From assembly GCA_003586115.2 (NCBI GenBank), contig QVOM02000074.1, positions 671,160 to 735,159 of the forward strand: a DNA stretch of 64,000 nt, read 5' to 3'. Source of the DNA: Salvator merianae (lineage: Eukaryota > Chordata > Lepidosauria > Squamata > Teiidae). The stretch's first letter is position 1. Each line of letters starts with the position of its first letter. Positions 12,940-24,449 of this stretch are shown in pieces. The notes beneath the pieces are model-generated. The model was not told the DNA's origin. It saw only the letters and a list, made by a program, of their open reading frames with translations, and did not search any database. The translations under genes were made by a program, and so were the position numbers.

Positions 12940-13169
12940 ACAGAAATGTATGCATACAGTCACCATTCCTAGGGTCCTTGTGTGTGAGGAGCAAAATCTT
13001 TATCTCTAAAATTCTTATACTAACTCTAGGCACACCTGCATGCCCCAAGAACAAGCCCCCTGTCAGCGCTCACTGACACTGTATTCATTCTCAGACACAG
13101 AGATGCACTCATAGGTCCTGTACTTAAATCACAAATAGGAACAACACCATAGCAATGCTGGCCACTTGG

Positions 13170-13990
13170 GAGAAATATCCTACAGCTTGGGAGAAATATG
13201 AATTTCATCCCAGTAAACTTGGCTTCTTGGGATACTGAATCTCTGATTATAGCATTGAGATGGATCCCAACAAGGTAGCAGCTGGAATTGATTGGGACCT
13301 CCCACGTACTTGCAGGCAAGACCAGAGTTTTCATGGTTTTGCCAACTTCTATCTTAAATTTATTCCTGGCTTTGCTGACAGCCTCTGTTACTAAGCTGAT
13401 CAAGGTCAGGAAATACACAAAATCTGGTAAATGCAAACAGATGCATTTCCCAAAATTTCAATGGACTACAGACTGTCAGACATCTTTTGAAAATCTTAAG
13501 GCTTTATTTACACATGAAATAGTCCTAAAACATCCAGATCCAACTCAGCCCTTTTTTAGTGTAGTGTGATGCCAGTGATGTAGATGTAGAGGAGACATTA
13601 CTCCAAACTGATCCAGAACCTGGGGAACTCTGTCCTTGTGCCCTTGTCTCCCACAAGTTAATCTCTGCATAACAAATCCTATGTAAGATTTTAAATTACT
13701 GAGTACTAAATATATTGCCTTTCTTGCTGGAGACAATACTTGTAAGTGCACAACAGCCATTTGAGGTCTAGACTGATGCTAAACATTCACAAGTGCTATG
13801 AGCTCCATGCAAACTTTCACCACTCCAGCTCCTTTGGGCTGAGATCTTTTCCTGCTTTGACTTTACTCTGAAATACATCAATGGTAATAAGAACTGTTTG
13901 ACTAATGCTCCCTCTTACAAGCTTCAATACTATTCCTCTGAACCCTCTCTGGACCCAACCATTATTTTTCCTCATCAATTGGGACTGGCT
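13170..13990 (+). pseudogene. Ty3/gypsy RT end and RNase H fossil
   Basis: Plus-strand translation in shifting frames gives a classic gypsy pol order: the RT C-terminal strip with KLGFLGY, the IEMDPNKV and FANFYLKFIPGFAD segments (13170-13380), then the connection/RNase H start with VLKHPDPTQPF near 13528 and CDASDV just after it, and the RNase H end with FDFTLKYINGNKN near 13857-13895 (family FxFxxxYxPGxKN). Stops and frameshifts are numerous. Homologous sequence lies inverted at about 40850-41480. The copy is cut off about 13990, where L1 sequence begins. It would have copied element RNA to DNA; this copy is inactive. Confidence 0.75.
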
Positions 13991-14979
13991 GTGACAGCGT
14001 TAGACATCAAAAATTCTTTATAACAAGAACAATGTGCACATTTTCTATGTGCACAACGTCACTTGTTTCCCTCTTTAACTGGATTCTGCAGAAGGGTTCC
14101 ATTCTGGACTTGTGACTTTTTTCTGTGGCAGTTACCTGTTTGAAAAAAGACAAACCTAGAGAATTAGCCATGTTTTATAGATCTATATCACTACTTCAAG
14201 ATCCTTGTTAATATTTTTGTTCAGTGTCTAAACGCCTTTATTACCGGGTTCATGAGGTGGAACAATTTGTCTTCATGCTGAATCATTCAATAGTGGACCC
14301 CATATGCATTGCTCTTAATGCCATTTCCCATTCCACACACTACAGTAATCCTCTGGCTTAATCTGTTTTGACATCTATAAGGCATTTGGCAGTGTGAATC
14401 AGTTTTCTTTTGTTGGTCTTGGAGTTCATGGGGTTCAACCCTCGGTTTACAGCCTTTCTTCACTCTATAGATGCTTCATCTCTCTCACTCAGCATCAGTA
14501 ATAGGCTCTCTCAGCCCTTTCAACTTTCCAAAGGGACCAGGCAGGTCTGCCCTCTCCCTATCGCTCTTCTCCCTGGTTATCGAGGTGCTTGCAGTCTGCC
14601 TCAGAGCCAGTCCCACAGCTATAACGTTGGGTCTCAGCCGTTCAAATTTAACTTATTTGCAGATAACCTCATGATTCTCACTAGCAACCCTTTGCCAACC
14701 ATGGCAGCTCTAGCAAAAGCTCTAGCATTTCCAGGGCAAATGTCCTAGACTTTTCAAATAATTGCTTATGAAACCAACTCACAAGGGGGACTGGGGCTAC
14801 CCCTCATTGTCTAATTATTTTTTACTCTTGCCAAATTATCTTCCTTCTATCTAAGCTTTTGCCTTCCCCCTCCTAGCTGGGTTTAAACTGAACTACAAAC
14901 TTTTCCCTCTCTTTTCAAAACCTATCTGGCTACCAAAGTTACACTTCATTCCACTACTTCTTCGAATCCCTTTCTTTAC

Positions 14980-15168
14980 TTGTTAGAATTCTTTGAAAGT
15001 GTTACTAAACATGTGGATAAAGGTGGCCCAGTTGACATTGTCTATCTGGACTTTCAGAAGACTTTTGACAAAGTCCCTCATCAAAGACTCCTGAATAAAC
15101 TCAGCAGTCACGGAATAAGAGGAGAGGTCCTGTCTTGGATTGGTAATTGGCTTAAGGACAGGAAATAG
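14980..15168 (+). pseudogene. CR1 RT fragment, motif A region
   Basis: This open piece of 62 codons holds IVYLDFQKTFDKVPH, the reverse transcriptase motif A with its catalytic aspartate, and WIGNWLKDRK, a strongly conserved CR1 strip. A TAG directly after KDRK ends the frame, where intact relatives continue into QRV. The next 30 codons are in another frame before the larger CR1 frame opens at 15198. The first residues precede the CR1 boundary, so the apparent start codon has no meaning. Confidence 0.8.
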
Positions 15169-16322
15169 AGAGTAGGAATAAATGGTCAGTTCTCAGAGTG
15201 GAAAGAGGTGAAAAGTGGGGTCCTGCAAGATTCAGTACTTCTATGCTTTTATTCATAAATGATCCAGACACAGGGGTAAGTAGTGAGTTAGCAAAGTTTA
15301 CCGATGACACTAAATGGTTCAGGGTAGCAAAAACTGAGAGTGATTGTAAAGAGCTCCAGAGGGATCTCTTGACATTGGGTGAGTGGGCAACGAAGTGGCA
15401 AATGCACTTCAATCTTAACAAGTGCAAAGTGATGCACATCGGGGCAAAGAACCCTAATTATACCTATAAATTGATGGGAGCCAAGCTTTCTGTGACAGAC
15501 CAGGAAAAGGATCTCAGGGTTCTGGTAAACAGCTCAATGAAGGTGTCAACTCAGTGTGCAGCGGCAGTAAAAAAAGCAGATTCAATGCTAGGGGTAATTA
15601 GGAAGGGAATAGAAAACAAGTCAGCAAGTTTCATTGTGCCTCTTTATAAACCTGTGGTGAGACCACACTTGCAATATTGTACACAATTCTGGTCACCTCA
15701 CCTCAGAAAGGATATTGTGGAACTGGAGAAAGTGCAGAAAAGGGCAACCAGAATGATCAAGGGGCTGGAACACCTTCCTTACGAAATCAGTCTGCAATGC
15801 CTTGGCCTCTTCAGCCTTGAAAAGCAGTCTTTAAGAGGAGACCTGATTGAGGTATATAAAATCATGCACGGTATGGATAGGGTGGTCAGAGAAAAGTTTT
15901 TTTTTCGTTATCACACAACACTAGGACTAGGGGACACTCTCTGAAGCTGATGGGTAGGAGAGTTAGACCGACAAGGGGAAGCATTTTTTCACCCAGTGGG
16001 TCATCGGTCTATGGAATTTATTACCGGAAGAGGTGGTGACAGCCATCAGCCTGGATGGCTTTAAGAAAGGACTGGACAGATTCATGGAGGTTAGGTGTAT
16101 CAATAGCTACAAGAATGGATGCCTAGGTACTGCCTCCAGGTTGGAAATACAGGCAGGATGTCTGTAAAACCGTTTGTGGGGAGTCAAGAGCAGATGAAGG
16201 TTTTGCCTTTTCATTCTGCTTGAGAATGCCCAGAAGCAATTGGTGGGCCCCTGTGTGAAACAGAATGCTGGACTAGATGGGCCTTGCCTGATCCAGCAAG
16301 GCTCATCTTATATTCTTATGTA
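14984..16322 (+). mobile_element. CR1 LINE, 5'-truncated, inserted in L1
   Basis: A CR1-group copy covering the second half of ORF2 and the 3' end. It begins about 14984 just before the motif A region and ends after gctggactagatgggcctt and the octamer tail ttatattcttatg (about 16310-16322). L1 sequence continues on both sides, so the CR1 arrived later. It shares subfamily with the copy at 51325-52795: both have the GVSSELAK and LLTLGEWATK segments and the same 3' end. The 5' truncation is typical of target-primed reverse transcription. Confidence 0.88.
15198..15944 (+). pseudogene. CR1 RT and C-terminal domain fragment (248 codons)
   Basis: The frame carries FINDPDTG, then KFTDDTKWF, the RT motif C region. 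CR1 elements normally have FADDTKL here, so the two aspartates survive but flanking residues are changed. Next come LLTLGEWATKWQMHFN, KVMHIGAKNP, a GVIRKGIENKS strip, RPHLQYCTQFWSP, KVQKRATRMIKGLEHL and LFSLEKQSLRGDLIEVYKIM, the usual CR1 thumb and C-terminal order. It ends at a stop in a frame shifted by a T-run near 15897-15905; the last conserved segment continues to about 16100 in another frame. The 15152-15439 minus frame is a shadow. Confidence 0.85.
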
Positions 16323-17734
16323 TTGCACACTATGTACCTGGAAGTCCTAGCAAAGACCTTGGCCATTCCTCCTGGCTCTTCTTAATCTCCTCCCTGGTTC
16401 CTCTTCTGTAGTCACTTCTCACTCTTGATCTATCCTTAAAGAAGCTGGATTTATCTCTATTAGGGGTTTCTCGCAAAAAGACTTATTTTCCCATTTCTCA
16501 CAAGAAATTAAACAACTTTTTGCACCCCACCTCCAATTCTTGGCTTGAACCCTTAGCCCTATGTAATTTTATACTTAAGGTTAAAAATTCTGGTCATGGG
16601 GTAAGAGGTCTTACCCCATTTGAATCTGTAATGGATGGTTTGAACTTTCCCCAAAAGGATCTTTTTTCTGCTATCTACTGTATTCTTTTGAATTATCACT
16701 CAGCTCCTTTCAGGGGATGGAAGTCAGGTATAGGAAACTGATTGCCAAGCTTCTTTTTCAGTCCAGGAGTGGAACGGGATTCCCAATTGTATATTCAGTT
16801 TCTTCAGATCTCAGAATGAAAGAGAAATGCCTCTGAAGATCCTATACTGCTGGTATTAAATATACAGCTGGTATTAAATTCACTTTCCCCACGATGTTGG
16901 CATGGCCGTTTGGAGGTTGGCTCTTATCTCCACATGTGGTTGTCATGCCCAACTGTTGTAGGGTTTGGTGATTTTGTTCAGGCTACCATGCACACAATCC
17001 TTCACTCAGATTGGATTTTGTCTCCTGCATTGGTATTTTTGTTTTTGTTTCTTGGACTTCATGTCAAACTTCAACAGGAGGCATTAATTAAACCTTTATT
17101 GGTGGCAGCTAAGGCTGAGATTGCACAACATTGGAAGATAGCTAAATCTCTCTCCCTGGAACATTGGATGCAGTGATATGGTCTCTGGTCCTTAATGATC
17201 TCATCTCCACCCAGAATGGCCAGCATGCAGACCTTTGAGGCACACACCCAATTTTATGACCATTGGTTCTCCTTGGTTGAAGCTGCAAGTTGTAACCCAA
17301 CCATTTCTACCCTTCCTCCTTTATGACCCACCACTTGGTTGCCTGGTTTCTCTACCTATCCCTATCTCAGTCTTAACTTCTTGTCTGTCCCTAGATTTGT
17401 CTCTCTTGCTTTGGATCCCTGTGGTGTTCAGTGGTCTCATTTTTATTGAAAGTTTAGCATGTTTCACTCTTTTCTTGTGCTTATTCCTTCTTGGGGTTTT
17501 GTATTCTCTTCATTTGTGCACATGTCTTGTACCCTTGTAAACGTTGTTTATATTTTCAATAATTTTTTTTTTTTTAATGTTTCTGGTACTGGCCACCCAT
17601 GCTACTGTGGGTGGGGAAAAAATGAATATATATGCTTGCTAGTGCTATTTTCTGTGTGATCTTTTATCAATAAACACTGACACGATGCTACAGAAGCAGG
17701 TTTCCTTGTTCTTGAATTTGAGCCTCTAAATGGT

Positions 17735-18308
17735 AACATGCTCTACATGTGGCTACCCTTGAAGATGGCTTGGAAGCGTCAACTGGTGCATAATGCAATA
17801 GCTCCACTGCCAACTGGCATAGCTGGCTAGATGCACATCACTCCAGTTCTAAAAGAACTGCCTATTTGCTATCAAGCCCAGTTCAAGTTGTTAATGTTAA
17901 CTTATAAGGCCCTAAACAGCTTGGGCTGCAAATATCTAAAGAAACTCCTCCCATATAGATCTGTCTGTGCCCTAAGATGTGCTGTTAAGGCCCTGTTAGT
18001 AGTGCCATTCTCTTCAGCAATTAAGGGGGTGGGAACACATGGAGAGCATTCTTGGTGATAGCCCACAGCCTACCAAACAGTCTTCCTCTGAGGCACGTCA
18101 GTACCCTCATTGTATGTGTTCAGATGACTGGTGAAGATGCACCTCTTTACCTTAGCTTTTGGCTGAGGGAACAGTGTTATCTCCTCACTGTCACTGTGTC
18201 AGTCAGTCTATCTGATCTGCTTTTGCAATGATTTTATTGTGATCTGCCCTGAGATCTTTGGATGTAGGGTGGGATGGAAATAAAAATAAAATAAAATAAA
18301 ATAAATAG
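17735..18308 (+). mobile_element. L2-type LINE, 3' fragment
   Basis: A short C-terminal piece of an L2-type ORF2: LYMWLPLK near 17742, then the 75-codon frame at 17831-18058 with HITPVLKELPI and FKLLMLTYKALNSLG (family HWLPxxxRxxFKxLxLTYKALxGLxPxYL). The 3' end has the gatctgccctgagatcttt motif and an (AATAA)n-type tail at about 18280-18306. It is 5'-truncated and inactive. Confidence 0.75.
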
Positions 18309-18414
18309 AAACCTTGTACTGCTTTTCTCATCTTTTTATCGACTATGAGGGTTACTCCATTTCTTCTGAGTGATTCTTGCCCACAGTTTTAGAGGTAATG
18401 CCCATCTAAATTAA

Positions 18415-18476
18415 ATTTGCCCATTCCAATCCATTTTAATTCCATACAATTTGCCCATTCCAATCCATTTTAATTC
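18415..18476. repeat. 33-bp tandem doublet
   Basis: The word aatttgcccattccaatcca begins at 18415 and again at 18448, giving almost two copies of a 33-bp unit with near-identical sequence. It is a recent local duplication, probably replication slippage. Confidence 0.85.
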
Positions 18477-20039
18477 ACTGACTTTATGTTTGGTCTTGCC
18501 GTCTCATGTTTGATCACACCCAGCATATCTTGGTTCATAGATTTTACATTCCAGGTTTTTAGGCAGTATCATTCTTTACAGAATGAAACTTTCTTTTACT
18601 GCCATCCACAGTTGAGCGTCTGTTTGGTTTGGCCCAGGCATTTCACTCTTTCTGGAGCTATTTGTACTTGCCTTCTGCTCTTCCTAGTAATGTTTTGGAC
18701 ATATTCTGACCTGAGGGGCTCATCTTACTGTGTCAAATATCCAGTATGGTGCAAATGCAGTGACAAAATGCAGAAGAGAGAAGGATGCTCGATCTTTGAA
18801 TGTTGTCTGTAGAAGTAAATTTGAATTGCTATAGCCTTGCATACAATCTCAAAGTAAAAGAAATTAAATAAGCCACAAGAGGTGCTCATAGCTTATTTTT
18901 CATTAACATTTTTCTTTCTCATCCCATTGTGTTCAGTGGCTTAAAATTATGGAAGTCAAAAGGCCAAATAGTAAACTTGGTCCTTATTGCAGTTGCAGTT
19001 AACTTTAAATAACACAAGGATTAGGCTAGATCTTTTAAGAAACAGTAATAATTCTAGAATTTCTACACATTCATTTGCAACAGCAGTGGCCTGTAGATTG
19101 GGGCCCTGCTCTAGATCAAATCACATCAGTAACACTACACTGGGGTTTCCAACTGGGGTTTGAGTCAGACCCCATTGTATCTATTGCTGCAGTAGGGAAT
19201 TCCTGAGCATCTCTTTTCTCCTCTGTGGCAGGCTAGACCAGTGTTAATTTTGCAAGGAGTCTGCCTCTGTCAGATTAATCCCAATTCCACACTTTCCTTT
19301 CCTATTCCAGTACATGATTGGCCACCCCATCCTTCCCAAGCTGGAATGGTTGTTCCTTGCACAGAATAAGACCCTCCACATTGGGACAACCTGTTCCTCA
19401 CCAGTTTTCGTGTTGGCTTTGAAGCTCACACCAGCTTTGGAGTCAGATTCCTTGTTACATCACCAAAATGGGTCCCCTGCTGTAGATCAGGACACTATTT
19501 TGGGTACCTTAATTTGGTCTGTGCACTGTTCTGTGCTGATGGAGTATACTGGGGGAGGGGCCCTCCTTACCCCACACCAACATGCGGAAAGGAGGCCACA
19601 GACCCCGCTTGTTCCATACTTGTAGCAAGTCTAGAAAGGCCCTAGGATTGCATCTAAATATAGATAGGTAGAAGAAATGTACCTGTAGAGTTCTGTAGAG
19701 TTCACAGGGTCCATTTCCAGTCCCTTTGGAGAAATGTTTGGCTGGGCTGCCATGGCTCTTGTGACTATTCATCCTCACTGTTGTATTCTTCAGCATACAA
19801 TATTTCCTAGGTTATATTTCTCTTCTATGGATATAGGATATTACTGTTTACTACTTCTACCTACGTTCTTTTTTCTAAGTGGTACAGTGGCTGATGGTAA
19901 TGTGGATGTTTTAAATATTGAATCAAGATAAACAAAGTAAAATAGTTTTCAGTTATTAAATATTTATATGCTTGATGGTTATTCATTGCTGAACAAGATC
20001 ACAAATGCTTAGATGGTTTTAGAAAACAAAGTTGCGATT

Positions 20040-20930
20040 TTTATACAGAACATAGATTACTCAAAGCAGGATTTTACTTCTTTAAGCACTGCACAGAGGT
20101 AAAAATTACGACATGAGATAGCCTCTTCTAGGTATATCCTTTCTCCCACTGCCTGCCTTCAACTCTTTGGTTCCATGTCTGTTTGGACTTTGCAGATTGA
20201 TTTCCTAAAGTTATTTTTCTTGTTAGAAACAGAGACATTCTTTAAATGCAACATTATTCCTTTACAGTTATACAATTTTATCTTACCCAGTTACTTGTTT
20301 TGTTGTTGTAAAGTATCAGCAGTGGCATTTAACTCCTCTGAAATATGATCAATCACAATGTTGCATTGTTGTAGGATCCAAGACTTCCTGTGAAGCTTTG
20401 TGTTACTATTAGATATGCTTTGTAACCACTTTATTGTTCTATTTCATCAGTAATAATGTGAACGCTTGCTCCTTCTACACACACGTATAAAGGTAGCTTA
20501 TCCACTGCACAAACTAGGTATTTATTTTGCACTGATGATAGATTTTGCTCCGTGTTGATTAAACCTATGACTTAGGTACACCACTGGGTGTGTTAGACCT
20601 TCATAATCTTGTTCTCGTCCCAGAAGCTGTTGCTATATAAAATTGTTTATTTAAGTGGGAGCTTTTACAATTTAATCCCTATATAAACCCTGCTTTATTT
20701 CATTAAAAGGTTTCTGAGAAACTGACATCCAGTCAACCTTATTTGGATAATTTTTCTTCTTCAGTTCTGTCAAACAACCTATAAATAATTACTTGTTTCT
20801 TATTTAGTGGTTCCTGACAAAATTTAATAACTTTGACAGTATCCATCACAGGAGTAATGTTTCTATCACTCGCTATTTATGTTAAATATGTAACTTCTTT
20901 CATTCGTATCTGTTATTTTGTGTTTCTACT
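20040..20930 (-). pseudogene. Possible degenerate coding remnant, family unknown
   Basis: Read on the minus strand, several open blocks of 30-45 codons have protein-like composition, in changing frames. One (about 20570-20447) contains YLVCAVDKLPLYVCVEG. Another (about 20365-20290) contains HISEELNATADTLQQQ, with an N-linked glycosylation sequon and heptad-like spacing. This could be a decayed gene or viral glycoprotein-like remnant, but I recognise no family and blocks of this length can occur by chance. Confidence 0.2.
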
Positions 20931-21395
20931 ATTTGAAATGTTTTACACAAGTTTGTATGCTATCATTGAACACACCAATTTCATTTGTAAAGTAACAAGC
21001 ATTCCATGTAACAGCCTGTTAACCAACCTCTGAAATGAAACTGGTGAGGTCTGCAAAGCAAATGGGAGAACTGTACAAAGTTCTCAGAGTAGCAAACACT
21101 GTTTTCTCATGGAATCAAGGCCCAGCTACATCTGCCAAAATTCCTTGTATAGGTCAAAAGTAGAAATAATTTTAGCAAGACCCAGCCAGCACTTTAATCA
21201 AAGTATTCGCCCTCTGCAAAGAAAAGTCATCTAGAATGTTTTCAGGTTAAATCTCTGATAATCCAAATAAAATTGTTTAGACTTCTTGAACAGCATCACA
21301 GAGGAGGACCAAGGGTCTTATTATTTTCAAATCTAGCATTTATTTGACTTCTTTCCTAATTGCCTCCATAACTTCCCCATTTAGCATGTATGATT

Positions 21396-22205
21396 TCAGC
21401 TAGATAGGTGAGGTGTCATCAATATACAGATGACACTCAGTTCTATCTTTTTGTGCCTCTCTATCAGGAAAGGCAGTTGACGTGCTTGGAGGCAGTAATG
21501 GGCTGGATGGGGACCAATAAACTGAAGCTCCATAAAGAAGTACATAAAGATGGGAGGCATCCTGTTCTTAATTGTGTTGCTTTGCCCTGGAAGGGACAGA
21601 TGCATAATTTGGGGATGCTCCTGGACTCTAAACTTGAGGTACAGGTGAAGGCACTGGCCAGGAGCGTTTACTTCCAACTACAGCTGGTTTGCCAGTTATG
21701 GCCCCTTTTGGGCAAAGACAGTCTTGTTACAGTAATTCATGGCTTGGTAGCATCCAGATTTGTAGTTTGTAATGTACTCTATGTGGGGCTGCCTTTGAAG
21801 ACAGTTTTGAAGCTGCAGCTGATGCAGAATGCAGCAGCTAGGCAGCTAACTAACACAGCTGCATGGATTCACTTCCCATATAGACTTGCCCGTGCCCTAA
21901 GATCTACAGGTGAGGTCCTCGTGGTAGTGCCACCCCCTTCAGCAGTTCAGGGAGTTGGGACTTGTGGGAGACCATTTTTGGTGAGCTGCATCAGGCACCC
22001 TCACTGTAGGTATTCAGATGCCTAGTGAAGATGCACATCTTTAGTATGGCCTTCAGCTGAGGGAACAGCATCCTCTCCCCATGCAGCTATTGTTACTGTT
22101 TTAGATACTGAGTAGAGTATAACTTTATATGTTTTTATAGTAATTTCGTTGTGACCCACTCTGAGACCATCAAGTATAGGGACGGAAAAATATATAACAA
22201 ACAAA
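21396..22205 (+). mobile_element. L2-type LINE, RT C-terminal half and 3' end
   Basis: The 205-codon frame at 21408-22025 begins just upstream of HQYTDDTQFYL, the RT motif C of L2-type elements (normally YADDTQ), and continues with a thumb/C-terminal order that includes LGMLLDSKLEV, LVASRFVVCNVLYVGLPLK and KLQLMQNAAARQLTN. It lacks the HWLP strip, apparently lost by an internal deletion near 21870. The 3' end has gacccactctgagaccatc and an A-rich tail near 22185-22206. It is 5'-truncated and inactive, although this frame has no internal stop. Confidence 0.8.
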
Positions 22206-22745
22206 TAGGGGAACAGTCTCTACTACTGATTTTATGGTTTAAGCAGGATAGTTTGTCCTGGGCAGTTAATAAAAAAGTCCTCAAATTATTTCATAATTGC
22301 CTGTAAGATGCTCTTTGTGTTGCTGAGATCTTCTAACCTCTAAATCAGGTAGATAGCCCTCTTCCCCTTTATTGCACTAAACATATCAGTGTCATCTGCA
22401 ATCTCTGAATATACTACTACATCCAAATCGGTTTTATACCTCTTTGCTGTCCTGTTTAATGTATGGGCCATTCCGTACAGCTTGCAACTTACTGGCCTAC
22501 ATCTCCTATTTGGAATTCTAGTCTAGCATTTTTCTGGTTCTTGTGATTTGTTAAAGACTTGGCTAGATTTTGTTCTGCTAGTTTCATGATGTTGCTTAAA
22601 TTTTCACAAACTTTAAAACATATTGGGCACCCAAGTTGTTTTGTTTTGTGGTCTTCCCTTCCCAACTCCCCTTATGCATCTGAAAAATTATTCTAAGGAG
22701 GCCTTCTGCTACTACTAAAGCTTCAGGAAGTCTTCTAATATGATC
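22206..22745. other. No gene seen
   Basis: Unassigned DNA between two L2-type fragments on opposite strands; no frame or repeat end recognised. Confidence 0.45.
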
Positions 22746-23410
22746 TTTCGTTTATTAGTTATTTATTTAAGATATTTCTATACTGCCTTTCATCTTAAAA
22801 ACTCTCAACACTGTTCACACAAAACATTAAAAACAAGGTTAAAAACATGCACAGAATAGGAACAACAGTTAAAAATGCTTTAAAAACTAGGTGGGCCAGG
22901 AAAAAAACAAGCATTCAGAGAAGGAATGCCTAAGTAAGTGTAGGTATCTCATGAACTTCAGAGTAAAGGGCATTCCAAAGGGAAGGTACCACCACTGAGA
23001 AGGTCTGGCTGCAAGCCATCATGTGGTGCCATTAAGACCTTTCCAGATGATCTCAGGATTCTTCCGGAATTGTAATGCGGGTGATGTTCTTTGGTTCCAA
23101 GTTGTTTAGGGCTTGATATGCCATGCATAAAATCTTGAAGCTGTCCCAGTAGCTAATTGGCAACCAGTGCAATTGGTTAAGCACAAGTGTGATATGCACC
23201 CAAGCAGGCATCCAACTCAACAATCTGGCTGCTTTATTTTGCACCAGCTGTAGCTTCCAGAGCACATATAAGAATAGCCTCACATAGTGTGCATTACAGT
23301 AGTGTAAATGTGAAGTTACCAAGGCATGGACAACAGTGGACAGCCTATCCCTGTCCAAGTAAGGGCGTAGTTGATATACCAGCCAAAGCTGGTGATTGGC
23401 ACTCCTGGTT
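22746..23410 (-). mobile_element. L2-type LINE, 3' fragment
   Basis: The minus-strand frame at 23358-23053 (101 codons) reads LSTVVHALVTSHLHYCNA, LQLVQNKAARLLS and LNQLHWLPISYWDSFKILC, the C-terminal segment of an L2-type ORF2. The 3' end lies near 22750, where the plus strand reads agttatttatttaagat, an ATTT-type tail seen in reverse. It abuts the plus-strand CR1 starting about 23420. Multiple changes make it inactive. Confidence 0.75.
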
Positions 23411-23419
23411 GCAGAGGTA

Positions 23420-24385
23420 GATTCTTAACTGGTTTAGTGATTCTACTCAAAGAGTCGTCATTAATGGTATCATGTCAAATTGGAAGTATTTCTGTAGTGG
23501 GGTGCCACAAGGCTTTGTGCTGGACCTGGTGCTGTTGAACATTTTTATAAATAATCTGAATGAGGGAGTTGAGGGGATACTGATCAAATTTGCAGATGAC
23601 ACAAAACTAAGAAGGTCTGCTGAAACTAAGAAAGAAAGAAAGAAAGAGGTTCAAAAAGATCTAGACAAGCTTGAACAGTGGACTGAAATTAACAGAATGA
23701 CATCTAACAGGGAAAATGGAAAGTTTTACAAATGGAAGAAAAATGAAAAAAAATACAGAATGGGAGGGATCTTGTTGAGCAGCTGTACATGTGAAAAAGG
23801 CTAGTACATCACAGACTGAACAAGAGTCAACAGGGTGTTGCAGTTGCAAAACAAACACCATTGTGAAATGTATTAAGAGGAGCACAGAGTCTAGACCATG
23901 AGAAGAAATTATCCCTTTTTACTCTGCTTTGGTCAGACTTCAACCAGAGCACCGTGTCCAGTTCTGGGCACTCCAGTTTAGTAAAAGACATTGACAAGTT
24001 CAAAGGAGCAAGTTCAAAGGAGAGCTATCAAAATATAAGTAGTCTGTTAACCATGTGCTTCAAGGAGTGGTTAAAAGAGCTAGGCATGTTTAGCCTGCAG
24101 AAAAGAAGACTTGCACAGGAAGGAAGGACTAGAAGCAATGGGATGAAACTTCAAGGAAGTAGAAAGATAAGGTAGTGGGAAAAAATTCTGAAAGTAAGAG
24201 CTATCAGTCAATTGAATAGGTTGTCACAGAAGGTGGTAAGCTGTTCTTTGCTGGAAGTCTTCAAGCACAGGCTGGACAGCTATCTGTCTGGGATGGTTTA
24301 GTGAATCCTTCATTCAGCAGGCAGTTGGATTTCATGATCCTGAAAGTTCCTTCCACACCTCTGTGGTTCTATGATTCTATGAAAT
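23420..24385 (+). mobile_element. CR1 LINE, 5'-truncated
   Basis: The frame at 23472-23804 has SGVPQGFVLDLVLLNIFINN and LIKFADDTKL, RT motifs B and C of the CR1 group with the two catalytic aspartates still present. A purine-rich expansion (agaaagaaagaaagaaag near 23630) follows. Later blocks read as CR1 C-terminal text in shifting frames (LKELGMFSLQKRRL near 24080). The 3' end has the ggttctatgattctatg octamer tail at about 24362-24385. It lies between two minus-strand L2-type pieces and may have inserted into that DNA. Confidence 0.82.
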
Positions 24386-24449
24386 CCAAGCCTCATTCCA
24401 GACTGAAATAAGTCTAGGCAGTTGGTTTCTTCCAAGGGCTGTTGTCACC

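Larger units (their letters stand above)
14000..17680 (+). mobile_element. L1 LINE ORF2 fossil, split by a CR1
   Basis: The left part (14160-14765) shows a decayed L1 reverse transcriptase: a YRSISLL segment, then the frame 14410-14748 with a KGTRQVCPL block (L1 KGTRQGCPLSP) and FNLFADNLMI (L1 FADD motif, second D now N). After the CR1 insertion the right part (16326-17660) carries L1 C-terminal text, including the 16910-17176 frame with LHMWLSCPTV (L1 zinc-like HMWWxCPxV) and AAKAEIAQHWK, and an end with aataaacactga near 17670. ORF2 would encode endonuclease and RT. No target duplication was found. Several stops make it inactive. Confidence 0.75.
18309..21395. other. No confident gene in 3.1 kb
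   Basis: Mostly unassigned AT-rich DNA. It includes a 33-bp tandem doublet (18415-18476) and a faint coding-like stretch on the minus strand (20040-20930), both listed separately. The plus frames at 19314-19625 and 20833-21033 have no family resemblance. Confidence 0.45.

Noticed and set aside
12555..12966. Several alanine/arginine-rich frames and a CpG-island-like promoter
   Set aside because: They lie exactly within the hAT element bounded by TIRs and target duplications; the GC richness explains the long frames, and no gene starts next to it.
13026..13436. 136-codon minus-strand frame
   Set aside because: It is antisense to recognisable gypsy RT sequence read on the plus strand.
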